Positions 1 through 9,290 of a stretch of 64,000 bases of DNA are shown here, in pieces. The first letter of the stretch is position 1, and each line of letters starts with the position of its first letter. The notes beneath the pieces are model-generated. The model did no database searches and was not told where the DNA came from. It was given only the letters and a program-made list of their open reading frames with translations. The translations under genes were made by a program, and so were the position numbers. Source of the stretch: Morganella morganii (GTDB lineage Bacteria; Pseudomonadota; Gammaproteobacteria; Enterobacterales; Enterobacteriaceae); assembly GCF_019242955.1 (NCBI RefSeq), contig NZ_CP066129.1:2108001-2172000 (forward strand). The letters run 5' to 3'.

Positions 1-415
1 TAATAAATATAGTTTCAAAACCAAAATTATCCACAATCTCTGAGTCAATCATCTGTGGATTTTTTAGTTGTACTTCAAATTTAATGTTACTGAGTTGCCA
101 GTCACAATATCCGCCGCCATTTACCGGAATATCCGCAGTCACATCACCGCTCGCGGTGACGGACAGCGGGTATTTGGTACTGTTAAACCCAGGGACTTCA
201 TAGGATTTACCACTGCCGCTTGTCCGGGTTCGGGTACACTTTTTTGAGCGATACATGGCTGATAACGGCAGCGATTCCAAATCAGCCGGTACGGTGGCGG
301 AAAAATGAATATTCCGGCTGTCTGCGGGCGGGGATAAGGTCGTACTGTAAGAACAACCGATAAGGATCACCGCAGGCAATAATGCAGTAAGATGTAAATT
401 AGTTTGTAAACTCAT
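1..415 (-). CDS. Putative T6SS lipase immunity lipoprotein (partial, 3' end outside window)
   Basis: An open frame starts at ATG 413-415 and runs without a stop to the left edge (138 codons visible). The N-terminus is a lipoprotein signal: a polar start, a hydrophobic stretch (ALLPAVILIGC) and a lipobox LIGC with Cys at about residue 21, so the product is probably anchored in the periplasm. It overlaps the 3' end of the upstream lipase gene by 17 bases, so the two are probably translationally coupled. Lipase effectors of T6SS are commonly followed by a periplasmic or lipoprotein immunity protein, and I infer that role here. No family is recognised in the mature part (residues 22-138), which contains two further Cys. 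The C-terminus is missing. Confidence 0.6.
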   Translation of the reverse strand, partial: MSLQTNLHLTALLPAVILIGCSYSTTLSPPADSRNIHFSATVPADLESLPLSAMYRSKKCTRTRTSGSGKSYEVPGFNSTKYPLSVTASGDVTADIPVNGGGYCDWQLSNIKFEVQLKNPQMIDSEIVDNFGFETIFI

Positions 416-2333
416 GGGCTTTCTCCGTAAAGCGGGTCAGTGCGGTCTGGCTGACCGCGTTACTGTGCTGATGTTTAAACAGCTCGCCGAGGACACTTTC
501 CAGGTGGATAAAGGTATTATTTCGTTCCACATTCGGCGGATAGGCATCACTGTGATCGATTTTTGAAATAAAATCATCGCGCTTTCTTTTTGCATACGGT
601 GTGTTGTTTTCATCGAGTTGTCTCAGCACCTGATTACTGATAAGCGACATATAGTTGCTGACCATGGAATGGTCGAGGAAGCTGAACATCACGCTGTCAA
701 GATTCGGGTTAGTATGCTGAGGGAAAATGTTTTCCAGTACGTTTTTATCAATGGTACTGATCAGGTATTCCTGCTGCTGCCTTAATTTTTCGTCCAGATC
801 TTTTCGGATATCCGGCACCAGATAAAATTTATATCCTGAATTAAATCGCCAGCGGGCGCGTGTCATTGCAGACCCTTTGCCGGCAGGCAGGTATGCCTCA
901 CCAATTTGTCTGGCCTGAAAGAAGGAGACAGTTTTGCCGTGGTGCCAGAAAACTTCCCCAAACTCCGGCAGACTTTTCTGTATCGGCAGAGTCGGTGCCG
1001 TTGCAATAGTCCAGGCCATCCCCAAAATCACACCGAATGGCCCCCAGAGTTCAAAAAACCAGTTATCCATATTGGTATCTGACGGTACTGTCGTGACTGC
1101 GTCCGCATCATTTACATGCCGGAAATGGTTGATATCCTTGAGTTCTGTGACTGCTGTTTTGGTAAAGACCCGAGGCATCCCGTAAGTATAAACGACTGGT
1201 AAGTTGGCTTTTAAGTCAGCAGCATGCAGTAATGCGGCTGTTCCCCCCAGGCTATGAGCGCAAATGAATAATTTTTTATCGCGAGCAGCAGTAGCAATTG
1301 ACTGCAGCTTTTCCTTAAAATACTTCTCCATACACCGGTAGGCATTTAAAAATCCGTAATGGGCTTTGGAATCTTCCACTCCCGAATACGGTACAGGCAG
1401 GTAAGAGGCATCGGTCACCAGGTCCCGTTTTCCGGCGGTTCCCCGCCAGGCGGCAATAATCTGGGTATTGTTTTCCACAAAGAACATCTGGGTGTCGTGC
1501 TCGAAAAATTCCCTGTTTTCAGATTGTGAGCTGTCCAGGAATACCGCTGGGTAATAGCGTTCACGAAACGGGACGTCTGTCGCAATGCCATAAAACCGGC
1601 GAACGTCCTCAAACGACGGAATATCAGACAAATCAAAGCAGGTGTTATAGAAAAAGGAGGTTACCGTATTTTTGATATCGAGCGATGGCCGCATATCGGT
1701 CTCCGGTGCATCCGGGTCCAGCATGATTTCATCCTGATAGGCCATCAACGCCAGAAACGCCAGGTTGTGGGCATTCACCAGATCATACATCGTGGTATGG
1801 TTAAGAATCAGAGACCAGGCTCTGAACGGGCAGATTTCAATGATATGGCGGCGGTTAAAGTCGTTCCCGGAAAATCGTATCCCCGGAAAATCAGTTTCAC
1901 TTTTAAAATGATAACGGGGTAAACCAAAGGCTTCTTTATTCCAGTTTTCAATATCCGGTGCCCGGTCACATAACTCGCCGATAACGGCATAACGGTAACC
2001 GTGATTATTGAGTGCAGCGAGAGCCTTTACTTCTGAATGCTCTGCCCCGCGCCCTTCGCGCAGGAGCCTGTTTTCCATCTCATCCGTCAGTTTTTGTGCG
2101 TCTGTTTTGAGTATCACAGAGGTTAGCGGCAGGTTTTCTTCCCGAATCAGTCCGTCCGGCCCCGATATTCCGGGCCGTATTTCTCCGCCTGAAACAGCTA
2201 ATGTGTAAGGGATACCGGCGACCGGGCGATTCAGTTCATCAACCAGAACAATTTCAATCCACGCCTTTCGGGCATTACAATTTGTGCAGTACGGGTCATT
2301 ACGTTGTACTGACTCTGCATTTTCAGATTGCAT
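399..2333 (-). CDS. T6SS lipase effector (class 3 lipase, Tle-like)
   Basis: A 644-residue predicted phospholipase/lipase effector. A CxxC motif (CTNC) near the N-terminus is followed by a transthyretin-like stretch (about residues 24-75) of the sort that links many effectors to VgrG or PAAR. The class 3 lipase domain has the nucleophile elbow AHSLGG (Ser about 361) and a probable catalytic Asp in NDADAV. There is no secretion signal, as expected for a T6SS substrate. An in-frame TTG lies at 2357, but ATG 2333 has a GGGGA ribosome site six bases upstream and overlaps the adaptor gene by 11 bases, so it was preferred. Order vgrG, DUF4123 adaptor, lipase, lipoprotein is a standard effector module. 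Substrate preference cannot be read from the sequence. Confidence 0.82.
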   Translation of the reverse strand: MQSENAESVQRNDPYCTNCNARKAWIEIVLVDELNRPVAGIPYTLAVSGGEIRPGISGPDGLIREENLPLTSVILKTDAQKLTDEMENRLLREGRGAEHSEVKALAALNNHGYRYAVIGELCDRAPDIENWNKEAFGLPRYHFKSETDFPGIRFSGNDFNRRHIIEICPFRAWSLILNHTTMYDLVNAHNLAFLALMAYQDEIMLDPDAPETDMRPSLDIKNTVTSFFYNTCFDLSDIPSFEDVRRFYGIATDVPFRERYYPAVFLDSSQSENREFFEHDTQMFFVENNTQIIAAWRGTAGKRDLVTDASYLPVPYSGVEDSKAHYGFLNAYRCMEKYFKEKLQSIATAARDKKLFICAHSLGGTAALLHAADLKANLPVVYTYGMPRVFTKTAVTELKDINHFRHVNDADAVTTVPSDTNMDNWFFELWGPFGVILGMAWTIATAPTLPIQKSLPEFGEVFWHHGKTVSFFQARQIGEAYLPAGKGSAMTRARWRFNSGYKFYLVPDIRKDLDEKLRQQQEYLISTIDKNVLENIFPQHTNPNLDSVMFSFLDHSMVSNYMSLISNQVLRQLDENNTPYAKRKRDDFISKIDHSDAYPPNVERNNTFIHLESVLGELFKHQHSNAVSQTALTRFTEKAHEFTN

Positions 2334-3123
2334 CGGCTGTCCCCGGATAGTTTTCAATAAGGTTATTATTCTTCAGATACCGGAGAAACATGTCATTTCT
2401 CAGCCAGACGACATCCACGAGATCATTCTCATAGTCATCCATACTGCAGTTAATCAGAGAAAGAAGACGCCCCGGTGGTTCATCAAGTGCTAACGCCAGA
2501 TCCGGGTATGCTTCCCAGAAAGTGATCTGAAAATTATCTGCCACATTTTTGCGTGCCTGAGCAGACTGATTCCATGCTTCCTTCAGATGCACTCCCGGCT
2601 CAAATCGTGATGGCACAGGGGAATTACCGGCGGAAAGCAGGCGGTTAATGACCTTGTTTCCCTGCGGTGACGGAATACAGCAATCAGCCAGCGGCATCAG
2701 CAGAGATGCCCAGTCCGCAGGTTTGCAGGCCGGGATCAGCACTCCCGCCACTCTTGGATCAAACAGGCGTAAAACCCGTTCCTCCTCCTCAAACCATATC
2801 AACTGATATTTTTGCCAGTGTGCCACCTGCTCTTCCCAGTTGTTCATGCTGTGATATGCCCAGCCCCAACTGTTATCTGAGAATGGCATAGTATCAAGTT
2901 GTTCAGCCATTCCGGAGAGTGTCTCCCATTTTGCTCTGACAAGCCAGGGTCCGGTGGTGCCCAGATGAGATAACGGCGTTCCGGCATACAACGGAATGGC
3001 CTCATCAATCCAGTCATTACGGTAAAAAAGATCGGTCGGGTCCGGGTGTGCCAGTCTGTTGAGCAGAAAATACACATCACCCTGTCTGACATTCGCCATC
3101 CACTCGCGCCAGGTCATCGCCAT
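2323..3123 (-). CDS. DUF4123 T6SS effector adaptor/chaperone
   Basis: A 266-residue protein resembling the DUF4123 family, which loads a specific effector onto its VgrG (Tap/VasW-type adaptors). Family-like features are the N-terminal 'YFLLNRL' strand, the acidic-aromatic middle part (WFEEEERVLRLFDPRV) and a C-terminal helical region. The frame opens with GTG 3126, but ATG 3123 overlaps the vgrG stop as TGATG and has GGAGG just upstream. The position between vgrG and the lipase argues that it delivers the lipase. It also overlaps the lipase gene by 11 bases, so all four genes of the module are compactly coupled. Confidence 0.8.
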   Translation of the reverse strand: MAMTWREWMANVRQGDVYFLLNRLAHPDPTDLFYRNDWIDEAIPLYAGTPLSHLGTTGPWLVRAKWETLSGMAEQLDTMPFSDNSWGWAYHSMNNWEEQVAHWQKYQLIWFEEEERVLRLFDPRVAGVLIPACKPADWASLLMPLADCCIPSPQGNKVINRLLSAGNSPVPSRFEPGVHLKEAWNQSAQARKNVADNFQITFWEAYPDLALALDEPPGRLLSLINCSMDDYENDLVDVVWLRNDMFLRYLKNNNLIENYPGTADAI

Positions 3124-5117
3124 CACTCTTCCTCCGCGGGTTTAATCAGCATGCTGCCGGAATGCTGTGCGGCGGCCGCACAGTATTTTTTCACCGGATA
3201 CGGTTCCGGGGCCGGAGGAACCCCGTCCGGCGGCATCAGTCTGACCGGCACACCGTTGCCGGGAGCGCTGTCACCGACATTCAGATTACCGGAGGTGAAA
3301 ATCGCCCCCGGCGTGATGCGGATAAAACTGTCGCCGACTTTGAGGGTGATTTCTGTTCCCGCTTCTATAATGATTTTTCCGTCGCTGAGATGATGCGTCT
3401 GCTGTCCGCTTTCAGTCACCAGATTTTTATCCGCGCGGGTGTGCTGTTCCCCTTTGATATGCAGCGAGACATCCCCGCTGGTCTGGTGTTTTTGTGAGCC
3501 GTTGATAATGACATGTTCATCACCGGTCAGTTCGGTGTGACTGTTGTTATCAATCCGCCGCTTTAAATCATGCTGTATATGCCAGGTGGCATCATTCTCA
3601 ACATGCGCATTCATATCTTTCTGCGCATGGATATACACTTCTTCCTGCCCGGCTTCATCCTCAAAACGCAGTTCATTAAATCCGTCACCTTTATGGGTTT
3701 GTGTGCGGAATGTGGTCCGGGTTTTCTCCTGCGGCAGGTTCAGCGGCGGATTATTGCGTCCGTTATAGGTGCAGCCGGTAATAATGGGTTTATCAATATC
3801 ACCGTTAAGGTATGAAACGATCACTTCCTGTCCGATACGCGGTACCGACATAAACCCGTAACCGTTACCGTTCCAGCCGTGTGCCACCCGTACCCAGCAA
3901 GAGGCACTGTGATCGGGGTTAGCATAGCGATCCCAGTGAAAATACACTTTTACGGCGCCGTGCTTGTTGGTGTAAATCTCTTCGCCGTCCGGGCCGGCCA
4001 CGGTAGCCAACTCGTTACCATCAGCCTGCGGGCGGAAACGGAACGGTGGCCGCCATTCCTGTGTACCGGGGATAAACTGCACGGTGTTACTGAATGTGGT
4101 GCCTTCGCCGCCGCTGTTATCGGCCAGCGGCTGTACGCCGCGATGGTTAACCGTGATCACCTGCCACGACTGATTCATCGCATCCGACGGATGGTTTTGC
4201 AGGGCAAAGATTTTACCCGGCATCAGCGCAAAGCAGTTGGTGCCCGCCGTGCCGGTCTGACGCTGGTTCTGCGACTGCTCATAACGCAGTTGTGTGAACG
4301 GCTTACCGGTTTCATCATCACGGTAGCGGCCATAACTTTCATATACCGGATGCTGTTTGTGTACTTCACCGGTGACTTCATGCTGAAACGGATAAGACGG
4401 GCGATCCGGATTGTAATCTTTCTGGATATGCACATCACTGCACAGCTGTTCGGCGTAGCGCCAGGAGAACGCCGTGCTGTCACGGATATCGGTATCGGCC
4501 TGCGGGTTATAGATCAGGTTGATACCGGCAGTCATACCGAGGTGGTTATCGCTGTAAAACAGTTTCGGGCCGTCCTCAAACCAGAAGTTGATACCTTCCT
4601 CGAAGGCCAGACGGCACCAGAATTCATACGCGGATTCCCGCTTCTGAGTAATGTATTCCCGCTTTTGGTGTAACTCGTCCTGATAGAATTTCAGGTCATT
4701 TTTGACATGCGCTTCTTTAAGCAGCGTCGCCAGCACTTCCGGCACCGATTGTTCCCGGAAGATACGGCTGTCCTGATTGAGCGTCATAATCCACATTTCA
4801 GGGCGGATCAGAAAGTGATACCAGGTTTTGTTGCCGTCAGTATTACCCTGTTCCGCAGAGGCCAAAAGCCCCTGTACGGTACGGATTTTAATACCGTCAC
4901 GGGTGACTGTCAGTGAGGCGGCGGAGCCTAAATGCTCCTCAAACGTCACGGACGGCAGCAGACTGACTGCGCTGATGGTCAGTGAAAACAGTGAGGAAAG
5001 GGATTCGCTGAGGGAAAATTCGGTGACCTGAAAGGTCTGCTCCGGTAACCGGCCTATTTTGCAGGTAAAAATCAGCCCGGATTTTTCCGGTAACAGATCA
5101 GAAATAGATGGTGTCAC
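3123..5117 (-). CDS. vgrG: Type VI secretion system tip protein VgrG
   Basis: VgrG forms the trimeric spike of the T6SS and carries effectors. The N-terminal gp27-like part is evident from GLIFTCKIGRLPEQTFQV onward. The gp5-like OB fold (GEEIYTNKHGAVKVYFHWD... GFMSVPRIGQEVIVSYLNGD) lies at about residues 370-460, followed by the beta-helix region with HxE/DxH repeats. A short non-repetitive tail (about 40 residues, Pro-rich, ending in EEE) may dock the adaptor. The frame stays open to 5294, but the extra 59 residues do not look like VgrG; GTG 5117, preceded by GGGGGAG, places the start 13 residues before the conserved GLIF block. No other T6SS structural gene is in the window, so this is an orphan vgrG island. 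Confidence 0.88.
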   Translation of the reverse strand: MTPSISDLLPEKSGLIFTCKIGRLPEQTFQVTEFSLSESLSSLFSLTISAVSLLPSVTFEEHLGSAASLTVTRDGIKIRTVQGLLASAEQGNTDGNKTWYHFLIRPEMWIMTLNQDSRIFREQSVPEVLATLLKEAHVKNDLKFYQDELHQKREYITQKRESAYEFWCRLAFEEGINFWFEDGPKLFYSDNHLGMTAGINLIYNPQADTDIRDSTAFSWRYAEQLCSDVHIQKDYNPDRPSYPFQHEVTGEVHKQHPVYESYGRYRDDETGKPFTQLRYEQSQNQRQTGTAGTNCFALMPGKIFALQNHPSDAMNQSWQVITVNHRGVQPLADNSGGEGTTFSNTVQFIPGTQEWRPPFRFRPQADGNELATVAGPDGEEIYTNKHGAVKVYFHWDRYANPDHSASCWVRVAHGWNGNGYGFMSVPRIGQEVIVSYLNGDIDKPIITGCTYNGRNNPPLNLPQEKTRTTFRTQTHKGDGFNELRFEDEAGQEEVYIHAQKDMNAHVENDATWHIQHDLKRRIDNNSHTELTGDEHVIINGSQKHQTSGDVSLHIKGEQHTRADKNLVTESGQQTHHLSDGKIIIEAGTEITLKVGDSFIRITPGAIFTSGNLNVGDSAPGNGVPVRLMPPDGVPPAPEPYPVKKYCAAAAQHSGSMLIKPAEEE

Positions 5118-5705
5118 TGCTCCCCCATAAATCAGAATCGCCGGGTCCGGAATATAGCTACCGCAGGGCTGCAGCGAACCGGCCCCGGAAACAAAACAGA
5201 ACGGCCCGGTAGTAATAATGACCGGGCCGGAATAATGTGACCGGACGAGTAATGTCGTCACACAGGATAACAACGGTAAAATCATAAAATTCACTTAACA
5301 ATATGTAAAGTACAGGAAAGCCTCTGCATCTCACAGCATATTTATCTTTAGTTTGAATTTAATGAAAAAACAGGAAATTATACTTACAGCAGGATGAATT
5401 ACCCACAAAAACAGGTGTTAATATCGTACAAATCCGGAGGTAACTGGCGGGATTACTTACAATTCAAAATAACTCTTTGTAAATAAAGATTAAATATAAA
5501 TTCAGTTTATTCTCACGAAAATAAAATATGTAATAAAATATTTTATTACCATAATACCCTGAATTATAAAAATAAATTTCAAAAATAAAATGTGCGGAGA
5601 AACACGCTTCATTTTTTCATTTCGGATAAAATAAGAAAAAAGCGTAAAAAAGGTGAATTTATCTGTTTACTTATTTTATGCACAAAACGTATCAGAACAC
5701 CGGTG
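5118..5705. other. 588-base AT-rich gap upstream of vgrG
   Basis: Bases 5118-5294 are an open extension of the vgrG frame that probably is leader. Bases 5295-5700 are markedly AT-rich, with many A and T runs, and contain no convincing gene. Such DNA upstream of a T6SS island would suit H-NS-type silencing and the vgrG promoter (inference). No terminator or clear promoter boxes were identified. Confidence 0.5.
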
Positions 5706-6248
5706 TCATTCCATCATCACAATATTATCAATTTTCCATTGTCCGCCGGTCAGAATCAATTTTACCCGGAATGACCGTAACGGCTCCGGCGCTTTCCCCA
5801 GCGTAATGCGTACAGTGGCGGTATCAGCGGATTGTGATTCTGTATGAGCCGCCCGCTCTGTTATCCATGAGTCCGGATAATCCTGTGACTTGGTGTAATA
5901 ATTGACATCGTTTTCCACCCAATAATCCCCCCACAGACACATTACATTATGTGCCGTTTCTTTGCAGGGGCGCGGCTGGTCACAAAACGCCTGATCCGTG
6001 TCAGGACCGTCGAAATTACAACTGAGGGAATCATTGATACTTACCTGTAATGACGGGCTGACATACAGCGCTTCACTCTGCGTATAGCCGTCAGAAGGCG
6101 GATCCTGCAAGTTGAGGCGGTAGAAATCGAGCACCACCTCTTCCGGTGATAATATCGCCGGTGATGTCTTTCCGGCACCGGCAGATAACGGCAACAGCAG
6201 GGACAATACCAGCGTAAGATATTTTGCGGTTTTCATGATTGTTTTCAT
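5706..6248 (-). CDS. Secreted DUF3828-like protein
   Basis: A 180-residue protein with a clear signal peptide (hydrophobic YLTLVLSLLLPLSAGAG, cleavage near residue 25). The mature part begins with a helix (PEEVVLDFYRLNL) and ends in FRVKLILTGGQWKIDNIVM, the arrangement of small periplasmic DUF3828-like proteins. Five Cys in the middle section suggest disulfides. The start ATG 6248 has AAGGA eight bases upstream; a second ATG 12 bases downstream arises from a short tandem duplication. It follows nudK and the DUF4274-like gene on the same strand. Function is unknown. Closeness to the vgrG module makes an immunity role possible but unsupported. Confidence 0.6.
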   Translation of the reverse strand: MKTIMKTAKYLTLVLSLLLPLSAGAGKTSPAILSPEEVVLDFYRLNLQDPPSDGYTQSEALYVSPSLQVSINDSLSCNFDGPDTDQAFCDQPRPCKETAHNVMCLWGDYWVENDVNYYTKSQDYPDSWITERAAHTESQSADTATVRITLGKAPEPLRSFRVKLILTGGQWKIDNIVMME

Positions 6249-6299
6249 GATTGTTTTCCTTCACATAACGCCCGCAGGGAAAGAATGCATCAGCAGATG

Positions 6300-6803
6300 C
6301 TATTCATAGAGTGCATACACCTGTTCTGCCAGCGGTAATGGTAAGCCTTCATCATAATTCTCATCATCCAAATCAACATACACATCACCGGGTGCGGCGA
6401 TGCACATGATGTCAGGTACAGGCCGTCTGACCGGCAGATCAGGGTAATCATCCGGCCTTCCGCCCTCTGACTGCATCGGGTCAAACCAGATACCATGATC
6501 GGCATAAAATCCCGCAGAATAGCGGGTTTCAATTAACCTGATCAACGCGAGGCTGTGCCGTGAATAGTCCGGTACGTCATCATCATGGCCATACTGAACA
6601 TACCAGGCGGCCCCCAAAGACCAGTACATCAGCAGTGCGGATGCCCGATCAAGCTGCGGGTCCGCCGCGAGTTCGTTCAGTGCATCATAATTACTGTCAT
6701 AATTGGAACGGGCGATAAATAAGTGCCGCTGTTCCGGCGTTGCGTTCGCCAGAAAATCGCGGACCAATTGCGCTTCTTTTTGCTCTTTTTCGTCATCCGT
6801 CAT
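6300..6803 (-). CDS. DUF4274-like cytosolic protein
   Basis: A 167-residue protein without signal peptide or membrane segment. The central stretch (LDRASALLMYWSLGAAWYVQYG) matches my memory of the DUF4274 pattern, in which a 'W.LG..' helix pair is conserved; the rest is acidic, ending in DLDDENYDEG. It overlaps the nudK stop by four bases (ATGA), so it is almost certainly cotranscribed and coupled to nudK. DUF4274 proteins are common near polymorphic-toxin loci, but no role has been shown that I know of. Confidence 0.55.
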   Translation of the reverse strand: MTDDEKEQKEAQLVRDFLANATPEQRHLFIARSNYDSNYDALNELAADPQLDRASALLMYWSLGAAWYVQYGHDDDVPDYSRHSLALIRLIETRYSAGFYADHGIWFDPMQSEGGRPDDYPDLPVRRPVPDIMCIAAPGDVYVDLDDENYDEGLPLPLAEQVYALYE

Positions 6804-7387
6804 GCCATTCTCCCCGACAGTGCCAGATGCTGTAACAGCATTATCGTTTTGCCGTCAATTATTTCACCATTGCGGATCGCGGCAAGGGCTTCCGGGAACG
6901 GCATTTCCAGCACTTCCACATCTTCGCCCTCTTCCGGCAGACCGCCACCGTCACTTTGCCGGTTGTTGTCCTGATATTCGGCAATAAAAAAGTAAAGCTT
7001 TTCGGTCACTGAGCCGGGGCTCATAAAAGCCTCAAAGACTTTTTCAACATCGGTGATGCGAAAACCGGTTTCCTCTTCCGCTTCTGCTTTAATGCGGGAT
7101 ACCGGGTCCTGCTCTTCCAGCAGACCGGCGGCGGCCTCAATCAGAAAGCCATCATGGCCGTTGACGTATACCGGCAGGCGGAACTGGCGGATCAGAATAA
7201 CGCTGTTTTTCTGACGGTTATAAAGCAGGATCACCGCGCCGTTGCCACGATCATAAACTTCCCGCTCCAGGCGCTGACAGGTGCCGTCACGGCGCAGATA
7301 ATCAACAACATATTTTTTGAGGATATACCAGTTATCGGAAAGCGTGATGGTATCAATAATATGGACTGTATCCTGTTCGGAAGTCAT
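6800..7387 (-). CDS. nudK: NUDIX hydrolase, GDP-mannose pyrophosphatase type
   Basis: A 195-residue NUDIX enzyme that aligns without gaps to the Nudix region of E. coli NudK, which cleaves GDP-mannose. The Nudix box runs from GLLEEQD to AEEETGF (about residues 90-111); the first Glu of the usual box is Asp here and the catalytic EExG pair is kept. The next block, FEAFMSPGSVTEKLYFFIAEY, is also NudK-like. It is the first gene of a minus-strand run (nudK, DUF4274-like, DUF3828-like) and is divergent from a GNAT gene. Substrate is inferred by homology. Confidence 0.85.
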   Translation of the reverse strand: MTSEQDTVHIIDTITLSDNWYILKKYVVDYLRRDGTCQRLEREVYDRGNGAVILLYNRQKNSVILIRQFRLPVYVNGHDGFLIEAAAGLLEEQDPVSRIKAEAEEETGFRITDVEKVFEAFMSPGSVTEKLYFFIAEYQDNNRQSDGGGLPEEGEDVEVLEMPFPEALAAIRNGEIIDGKTIMLLQHLALSGRMA

Positions 7388-7476
7388 AGTTCACCGGATG
7401 TGAGCAAAATTGCGGGTATGCGCAACACTGTAATCGCTTTATCTGCCTCCGGCAATGGCAAAGCGGGTGACATTAT

Positions 7477-7506
7477 TTGCAGGCATAATAATGCTGACGA
7501 TATAAT
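7477..7506 (+). promoter_or_regulatory. Candidate sigma-70 promoter of the 7541 GNAT gene
   Basis: TTGCAG (7477-7482) and TATAAT (7501-7506) are separated by 18 bases, 34 bases before the start codon. This is a sequence match only. Confidence 0.4.
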
Positions 7507-7540
7507 CTGCCACGGACATCTCACCCATAAGGCGGATTGC

Positions 7541-8194
7541 ATGAGTGACACTCAGGCATTGAGTTACAGCGAGTTACATACCATTTCTGATGCAGATATT
7601 GCACAAATTAATGAATTAATTATCACCACCTGGGATTACCGCAGCTGGATTCCGAAAGAGAAAGTTCTGCCGATGGCGGAATTTTTACTGGATGATGTCA
7701 TTCTGACCTCAACGCGGATATTTGTGGTGCGTGATGATAATAACATCATCGCCGGTATTATGGCTGTCACGGCCGCCGCCGATCTGCGGGAAAAAGTCCG
7801 CGCCAAAACCCGCCAGTATTCTGCCCTGAAAAACATTATCACCCGTGAGCCGCAGGAAGAAACACTGTTTGATATGTATCTGAATACCCTGATTATCAAC
7901 GGCGGGCTGCTGGCTTCCTGTGAAGGGAATTTTGATGCCTCACTGAATTTATTTATGATCGATTCCCGCTTCCGCGGACAAGGTATCGGCAACCGCCTCT
8001 GGCAATTGGCGATGAATTATCTGCAGGATAAGCGGGCTACCCGTTATTTTCTCTGGACAGACAGTGATTCTGATTTCGGTTTTTATGAGCACAAAGGATT
8101 ACAGCGTATCGCCGCCCAAGCCTATGACTGGGGCGGCCATGATGTAACAGAAACCTATTATGTTTATGCCGGTGAGCTACCTGCACTGTCCTGA
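7541..8194 (+). CDS. GNAT family acetyltransferase
   Basis: A 217-residue acetyltransferase. The acetyl-CoA loop is visible as DSRFRGQGIGNRLWQLA (about residues 145-161), followed by FLWTDSDSDFGFYEHKGL, the usual beta5-alpha4 element ending in a FYxxxGL. The frame is open far upstream, but ATG 7541 has AAGGCGG seven bases ahead, gives a normal GNAT N-terminus and avoids overlap with nudK on the other strand. The gene ends inside the 3' end of the convergent LysR gene (31-base overlap). The acceptor substrate is unknown. Confidence 0.75.
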   Translation: MSDTQALSYSELHTISDADIAQINELIITTWDYRSWIPKEKVLPMAEFLLDDVILTSTRIFVVRDDNNIIAGIMAVTAAADLREKVRAKTRQYSALKNIITREPQEETLFDMYLNTLIINGGLLASCEGNFDASLNLFMIDSRFRGQGIGNRLWQLAMNYLQDKRATRYFLWTDSDSDFGFYEHKGLQRIAAQAYDWGGHDVTETYYVYAGELPALS

Positions 8195-9153
8195 TACATC
8201 CAGCTGTCCCACGGCGGGTTGAGCGGAAGCTTATCCGCCAGAAAATCAATAAACGTACGGATCTTCGGGGCATGCGTGTGTGCCGGGTTGTAAAGGGCAT
8301 ACAGCGCGAACGGCGTGGTTTTCGGGTTATAGTCCAGCAATACCGGCAATAACTCGCCGTTATCAATATAATTTCCCAGCATATAGGTCGGCAGACAGAC
8401 AATACCCTGATGACAGCGCGCCGCCTCCAGTAATCCCAGGCTGCTGTTTACCTCAATCATATTGTTAATAGCCAGCGGATACGCCACCCCGTCCTTATCA
8501 TTCATCCGCCAGGTATCCGGAATATTCGGATTAATTAAACAATTATGACGGGCAATATCTGCCGGTGACTGCGGAATTCCGTTTTGTTCAAAATAATGAC
8601 GGCTGCCGCAATAGACCCAATTTATATTACACAGTTTTCGTAATGCAAAATTTTCCGGCGGATGACTGGTGATCCGTAATGCAATATCAAAGTCAGTTTC
8701 ATTTAAATTAATTAATGCATCGTTCAGATCTACCGATAAGCTGACCTGCGGATTTATTTCCCGGTATTCACTGTAAAGCCGCATTAAATGGCAGACACCG
8801 AATGCAATTGAACAGGTTATTTTTAACTGTCCCTGCGCGTGCTGATAAAAACTCGCCGTATTTACTAATGAATCATCGAGATCAGACAGTAACTGTTGCG
8901 CCCTCTGCAATAAATAACGACCTGCTTCGGTCAGAATAAAATTACGGGTAGTTCGTTTCAGCAATACCACGCCTAATTGTTCCTCCAGTTGCTGCAGGCC
9001 GCGGCTGACAGAGGACGGCGTGACGTTGAGTTTTCGTGCCGCACCGCTGAAACTGTTGCACTCCACAATTTTAATAAACAGCTCCAGATGGCGAAAAATC
9101 GCGTAGCTGTCAATTTTTGCTTTAAACGCAAAAGTGTTTTTATTTATTAGCAT
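8164..9153 (-). CDS. LysR family transcriptional regulator
   Basis: A 329-residue LysR-type regulator. The winged helix-turn-helix (FSGAARKLNVTPSSVSRGLQQLEEQLG) sits at about residues 35-61 after an N-terminal extension of about 17 residues, and the effector domain follows. It is divergent from the transporter and cystathionine beta-lyase genes, which it most likely controls. An imperfect dyad at 9190-9207 lies in the shared promoter region. Its 3' end overlaps the convergent GNAT gene by 31 bases. Confidence 0.85.
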   Translation of the reverse strand: MLINKNTFAFKAKIDSYAIFRHLELFIKIVECNSFSGAARKLNVTPSSVSRGLQQLEEQLGVVLLKRTTRNFILTEAGRYLLQRAQQLLSDLDDSLVNTASFYQHAQGQLKITCSIAFGVCHLMRLYSEYREINPQVSLSVDLNDALINLNETDFDIALRITSHPPENFALRKLCNINWVYCGSRHYFEQNGIPQSPADIARHNCLINPNIPDTWRMNDKDGVAYPLAINNMIEVNSSLGLLEAARCHQGIVCLPTYMLGNYIDNGELLPVLLDYNPKTTPFALYALYNPAHTHAPKIRTFIDFLADKLPLNPPWDSWMYQDSAGSSPA

Positions 9154-9189
9154 AGTCGTACCCTGTTCAGCCTGCGTATTACCCCTTAC

Positions 9190-9207
9190 TATAACAACGG
9201 TTTTATA
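9190..9207. promoter_or_regulatory. Candidate LysR operator
   Basis: TATAACAACGGTTTTATA is an imperfect dyad (14 of 18 positions symmetric). It lies 37 bases upstream of the lysR start and 83 bases upstream of the transporter start, a usual LysR arrangement. The assignment is an inference. Confidence 0.4.
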
Positions 9208-9290
9208 ACACTGTATCCATACAACATAAATATATTCACGTTGTTCCTGACTTTTTAAATAATTAAATCTATAACGTTGAGGAATTGACT

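Noticed and set aside
3879-4673. Long open frame (264 codons) on the plus strand opposite vgrG
   Set aside because: It is a shadow of the vgrG coding pattern; no ribosome site, no family-like features, and vgrG is certain.
1-5294. Whole T6SS apparatus
   Set aside because: Only vgrG, adaptor, effector and lipoprotein are present; no tss, hcp or clpV genes in the window.
7154-7540. Upstream extension of the GNAT gene at 7541
   Set aside because: It would overlap nudK on the other strand and adds residues with no GNAT similarity; ATG 7541 has a good ribosome site.
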